Positions 61,599-64,000 of a stretch of DNA of 64,000 nt are shown in pieces. Location of the stretch: NCBI GenBank assembly GCA_038521345.1, contig JBCBKU010000013.1, forward strand, positions 22,002-86,001. Reading direction: 5' to 3'. Source of the DNA: JBCBKU01 sp038521345 (GTDB lineage Bacteria > Pseudomonadota > Alphaproteobacteria > Rhodobacterales > Rhodobacteraceae). The stretch's first letter is position 1. Each line of letters starts with the position of its first letter. A program made the position numbers and the translations under genes. The notes beneath the pieces are model-generated. The model had not been told where the DNA came from, ran no database searches, and was given only the letters and a program-made list of their open reading frames with translations.

Positions 61599-61723
61599 CC
61601 CTCGCGCCAAATTGACAAACTTCAAACGGAATAGTCTGGTGGCAGGACGCTCGGGGCCTACGATGTGCTTATGGGCAGTGCCGATCCGGAGGCCCGCCCT
61701 TACGCATAGCATGGGGACGTCCA

Positions 61724-61873
61724 ATGGTTGAGAACTACACGAATGCGTTCCTCGTGTCCGCCTTTACGCTGGTTTATATGACGCTTTTCGCCATCTGGGC
61801 GTTTTGGGGTTTGATCCCGGTCCTGATCCTCAGCGCCGTTGCGAACCGGTTGATCCCGCGCCGCGAAGACTGA
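61724..61873 (+). CDS. Very small membrane protein, 49 aa
   Basis: 49-aa ORF (MVENYTNAFLVSAFTLVYMT then LFAIWAFWGLIPVLILSAVA and NRLIPRRED). One or two hydrophobic helices end in a positively charged tail, as expected for an inner-membrane microprotein. GGGGACG lies upstream of the ATG. No family recognised; it converges on the class V aminotransferase gene. A real gene is likely from composition and context but is not proven. Confidence 0.55.
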   Translation: MVENYTNAFLVSAFTLVYMTLFAIWAFWGLIPVLILSAVANRLIPRRED

Positions 61874-61885
61874 AACTGTACGCCG

Positions 61886-63085
61886 TTACGCGCGCCGGGC
61901 GATTTCCGCGGCCGCGGCGTCCAACGCACCCTGTCCGATTGTCACCCCCGTTGCGCGCAGTCCGGCCTCGATCACACTCAACGCGCCAAGCACCATGTGC
62001 GCGTTGACATGCCCCATATGTCCGATCCGGAAATAGCCATGGCTCATTGGATCATCCGGATCCGCCATGCCAAGACCGATGCCCAGAGTCACACCCGCCC
62101 GGTGTTCGGCCCATTCGCGCAGTGCCGGACCGTGTTCCCGACCGATTCTCAAGGTCGTGACCGCCCGGCTGCGATCCTTACGATCGGCGACATTGAGTTC
62201 CAGCGGTCCCTCGGCCGACCACGCCTCGCATGCGGCCCATACCGCGCCGGCCAGCGCCTCGTGGCGGGCCCAGATCGCTTCGATCCCTTCTTCGCCGATC
62301 ATGTCGAGCGCGGCCCGGAGACCGTAGAGATGGTGGGTGGGCGCCGTCCCGTTGAAGTATTGGTAGAACCCCTCGGGTCGGGTGCGCGGTTGCCAGTCCC
62401 AGTATTTTGTGACGCGCGGCATTGCGCGGCGGACTGCGTCCGCGCGTTCATTGAAGAACACAAACCCGAGACCTGGCGGTGTCATGAGACCCTTTTGAGA
62501 TCCGGTGACGGTCACGTCGACGCCCCAGGCATCCATCTCGAAGGGGTCGCAGGCCAAAGATGCGATGCAATCGGCCATGAGTAGCGCGGGGTGGCCGGCC
62601 TCGTCCATCGCCGCGCGCACCCCCGCAATGTCGTTCTTGACGCTGGTGGAAGTGTCCACGAAGACCGAGAGGACGGCCTTGATCGTATGGCCATCATCTG
62701 CCGCAAGTCGCTCGGCCACACGAGACATGTCGATCGGCCCCCGAAGCCCGAAGTCCAGGATCTCGACGTCAGAGCCGAGGCTCTCGGCCACTTCCGCCCA
62801 GCCATGGCCGAACCTGCCGGTACATAGCGCCAATGCCTTGTCACCGGGCCCGAGCACATTAGCGAGCGCGGCCTCCCATGCGCCGTGGCCGTTGGCAATG
62901 TAGATGGCACAATGCCCCTCGGTACGCGCCACCGCCTTGAGGTCCCGCAAGAGGCCCGGCATCATGTCAGGCAGCTCACCCTCGTAGATGTTTGGTGCCG
63001 CGCGATGCATCGCACGCAACACGCGGTCGGGCATGACCGACGGGCCTGGAATGGCAAGATAGGTACGACCGTGGCCAAGGCTCAT
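61886..63085 (-). CDS. Class V aminotransferase (alanine/serine-glyoxylate type)
   Basis: 399-aa PLP enzyme. Motifs include IPGPSVMPDRVLRAM, YIANGHGAWEAALANVLGPG, SVFVDTSTSVKNDIAGVR and the Schiff-base Lys in VTGSQKGLM. This resembles serine--glyoxylate or alanine--glyoxylate aminotransferases and 2-aminoethylphosphonate-type relatives; substrate unresolved. The ATG at 63085 (GAGGAGAC upstream) is used instead of 63127. It is divergent from the phosphatase-like gene. Confidence 0.92.
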   Translation of the reverse strand: MSLGHGRTYLAIPGPSVMPDRVLRAMHRAAPNIYEGELPDMMPGLLRDLKAVARTEGHCAIYIANGHGAWEAALANVLGPGDKALALCTGRFGHGWAEVAESLGSDVEILDFGLRGPIDMSRVAERLAADDGHTIKAVLSVFVDTSTSVKNDIAGVRAAMDEAGHPALLMADCIASLACDPFEMDAWGVDVTVTGSQKGLMTPPGLGFVFFNERADAVRRAMPRVTKYWDWQPRTRPEGFYQYFNGTAPTHHLYGLRAALDMIGEEGIEAIWARHEALAGAVWAACEAWSAEGPLELNVADRKDRSRAVTTLRIGREHGPALREWAEHRAGVTLGIGLGMADPDDPMSHGYFRIGHMGHVNAHMVLGALSVIEAGLRATGVTIGQGALDAAAAEIARRA

Positions 63086-63188
63086 GACAAGTCTCCTCAT
63101 GCGACCGGCGAGAGGTATTCCGCTCAAGGCCGGGCGTCAACGCGCGGCTTGCCTCGGCCGGTCGTTTCGCGATAAGGCGCCCGCATCC

Positions 63189-63911
63189 ATGACCCGGCCC
63201 GATCCCCAGACAACCCAAAGCCCGCTGTCCCGGACAATCAAGTCATGGGAGGTTGCCTTGCGCACATCGTTCGGGCGTCGGATCGACACGCCTCTCCAAC
63301 GGGCGCTGTCCCGCATCCACGTTCATCTCTTCGACCACGAATTCGTGCGGATTCCTTGGACCAATTTTGCCAAGGTTTCAGAAGGCGTGTACCGGTCCAA
63401 CCAACCCACGCGGCCTCGCCTTCGGCGCATGAAGGCAATGGGCATCCGGACAATCATCAACCTCAGAGGCGCAGGCAACAACGCCTCCTACCTGTTCGAA
63501 GAGGAAACCGCGCGTGAACTGGGCATAGCGCTGTTGGAGGTTCCGCTGAACGCCCGAAGGGCACCCAAACGCGAGCGACTACTTGAATTGATCGAGATGA
63601 TGCGTCGGGCCGAACGCCCAATGCTGATGCATTGCAAATCAGGGGCCGACCGGGCGGGACTGGCCTCGGCCATCTACCAGATTGTGTTTGACGGCGTTCC
63701 TGTGTCGCAGGCCGCGAAACAGCTGGATTGGCGGTTCATCCACTTGAAATCGACCGCGACCGGGATCTGCGATCACCTGCTCGAGGTCTACCGTGTCCGG
63801 AACGCCCGATCGCCTATAGGCTTCGAGGACTGGATACGTACCGAGTACGATGCACGTGCCCTTTCCCAGAGCTTCGCCAAGAACGGCTGGCGGCTTACGG
63901 AGGAGCCATGA
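63189..63911 (+). CDS. Tyrosine/dual-specificity phosphatase-like protein
   Basis: 240-aa protein with the Cys-based phosphatase loop H-C149-KSGAD-R155 (CX5R) in MHCKSGADRAGLAS and an upstream IRTIINLRG strand plus a preceding VYRSNQP segment typical of the DSP/PTP-like family of bacterial plasmid- and envelope-associated phosphatases. The substrate (phosphoprotein, phosphoinositide or undecaprenyl-linked) is unknown. The ATG at 63189 follows a weak ribosome-binding site. The stop overlaps the next gene's ATG (ATGA). Confidence 0.85.
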   Translation: MTRPDPQTTQSPLSRTIKSWEVALRTSFGRRIDTPLQRALSRIHVHLFDHEFVRIPWTNFAKVSEGVYRSNQPTRPRLRRMKAMGIRTIINLRGAGNNASYLFEEETARELGIALLEVPLNARRAPKRERLLELIEMMRRAERPMLMHCKSGADRAGLASAIYQIVFDGVPVSQAAKQLDWRFIHLKSTATGICDHLLEVYRVRNARSPIGFEDWIRTEYDARALSQSFAKNGWRLTEEP

Positions 63912-64000
63912 ACAGCTGGGGTCTTGCCCTTTGGGCTTGGCGCAATTTCATTCGCGCGCAGCGCGGCCGCATCTTTCTGGCCGGTGTGTTCATGGCCGCC
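63908..64000 (+). CDS. Membrane protein, 5' end only
   Basis: The ATG overlaps the phosphatase stop. The first 31 codons encode MNSWGLALWAWRNFIRAQRG then RIFLAGVFMAA, an amphipathic basic stretch leading into a hydrophobic segment, typical of an integral membrane protein. The gene continues past the right edge, so function cannot be assigned. Confidence 0.6.
   Translation, partial: MNSWGLALWAWRNFIRAQRGRIFLAGVFMAA

Noticed and set aside
1..64000. Mobile elements, CRISPR arrays, tRNA or rRNA genes
   Set aside because: No transposase, integrase, regularly spaced repeats, T-loop-type tRNA consensus or rRNA sequence was recognised by eye.

Overview
The window is a dense, GC-rich chromosomal stretch with short intergenic gaps. 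It looks like a Rhodobacteraceae (Roseobacter-group) alphaproteobacterium. The evidence is an FnrL-type regulator beside a complete ccoNOPQ-ccoGHIS cbb3-oxidase locus with FNR boxes, an alphaproteobacterial LexA box (GAAC-N7-GAAC), an alpha-type ValS, a carnitine dehydrogenase/thioesterase fusion, and many GTGA, ATGA or TGATG gene overlaps. No tRNA, rRNA, CRISPR array, insertion sequence or prophage was recognised.

Layout. 1-8.4 kb: a sugar or sugar-acid uptake and catabolism locus. It has an L-idonate-type dehydrogenase (cut at the left edge), a GlcG/HbpS protein, an SMP-30 lactonase, a cytochrome b561-type protein, a complete CUT1 sugar ABC transporter and a LacI repressor with three near-identical palindromic operators. 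8.4-13 kb: an RND efflux adaptor and pump. 13-21 kb: one long minus-strand operon with an Opp-type ABC importer followed by a SAM methyltransferase, a GNAT acetyltransferase and a PHP metallohydrolase. 21-30.5 kb: fnrL, a universal stress protein and the cbb3 oxidase structural and assembly genes, including ccoS (TTG start). 30.5-33.1 kb: carnitine dehydrogenase-thioesterase and a thiolase. 33.2-40.1 kb: a long AT-richer gap, a degenerate Hint-domain protein, an H-NOX-like protein without the heme-ligating histidine paired with an HNOBA-GGDEF diguanylate cyclase, an MttB-family methyltransferase, a HAD hydrolase, a DUF3572 protein and a PleD-like diguanylate cyclase.

40-42.2 kb: an EF-hand protein, ECF sigma factor, anti-sigma factor and Spy/CnrX-like periplasmic protein. 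42.4-48.2 kb: DUF983 and NUDIX proteins, an EamA transporter, a fatty acid desaturase divergent from an XRE regulator, a lipocalin, a Cys-rich lipoprotein and an aldo/keto reductase. 48.3-55 kb: a stand-alone imuA behind a LexA box, a serine hydrolase, metR/metF, a DUF2235 hydrolase, a PhnZ-like HD protein and a DUF3592 protein. 55-57 kb: a second ECF/anti-sigma module behind a Lipoprotein_15 protein. 57-64 kb: valS, an aminotransferase, two tiny membrane proteins, a class V aminotransferase, a tyrosine-phosphatase-like protein and a membrane protein cut at the right edge.

The most unusual item is the H-NOX/HNOBA-GGDEF pair. The cyclase looks intact, but its H-NOX partner has Arg in place of the heme-binding His and has lost the YxSxR motif, so it probably senses something other than NO through heme. 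Function calls rest on motif and family recognition by eye; no database search was run.
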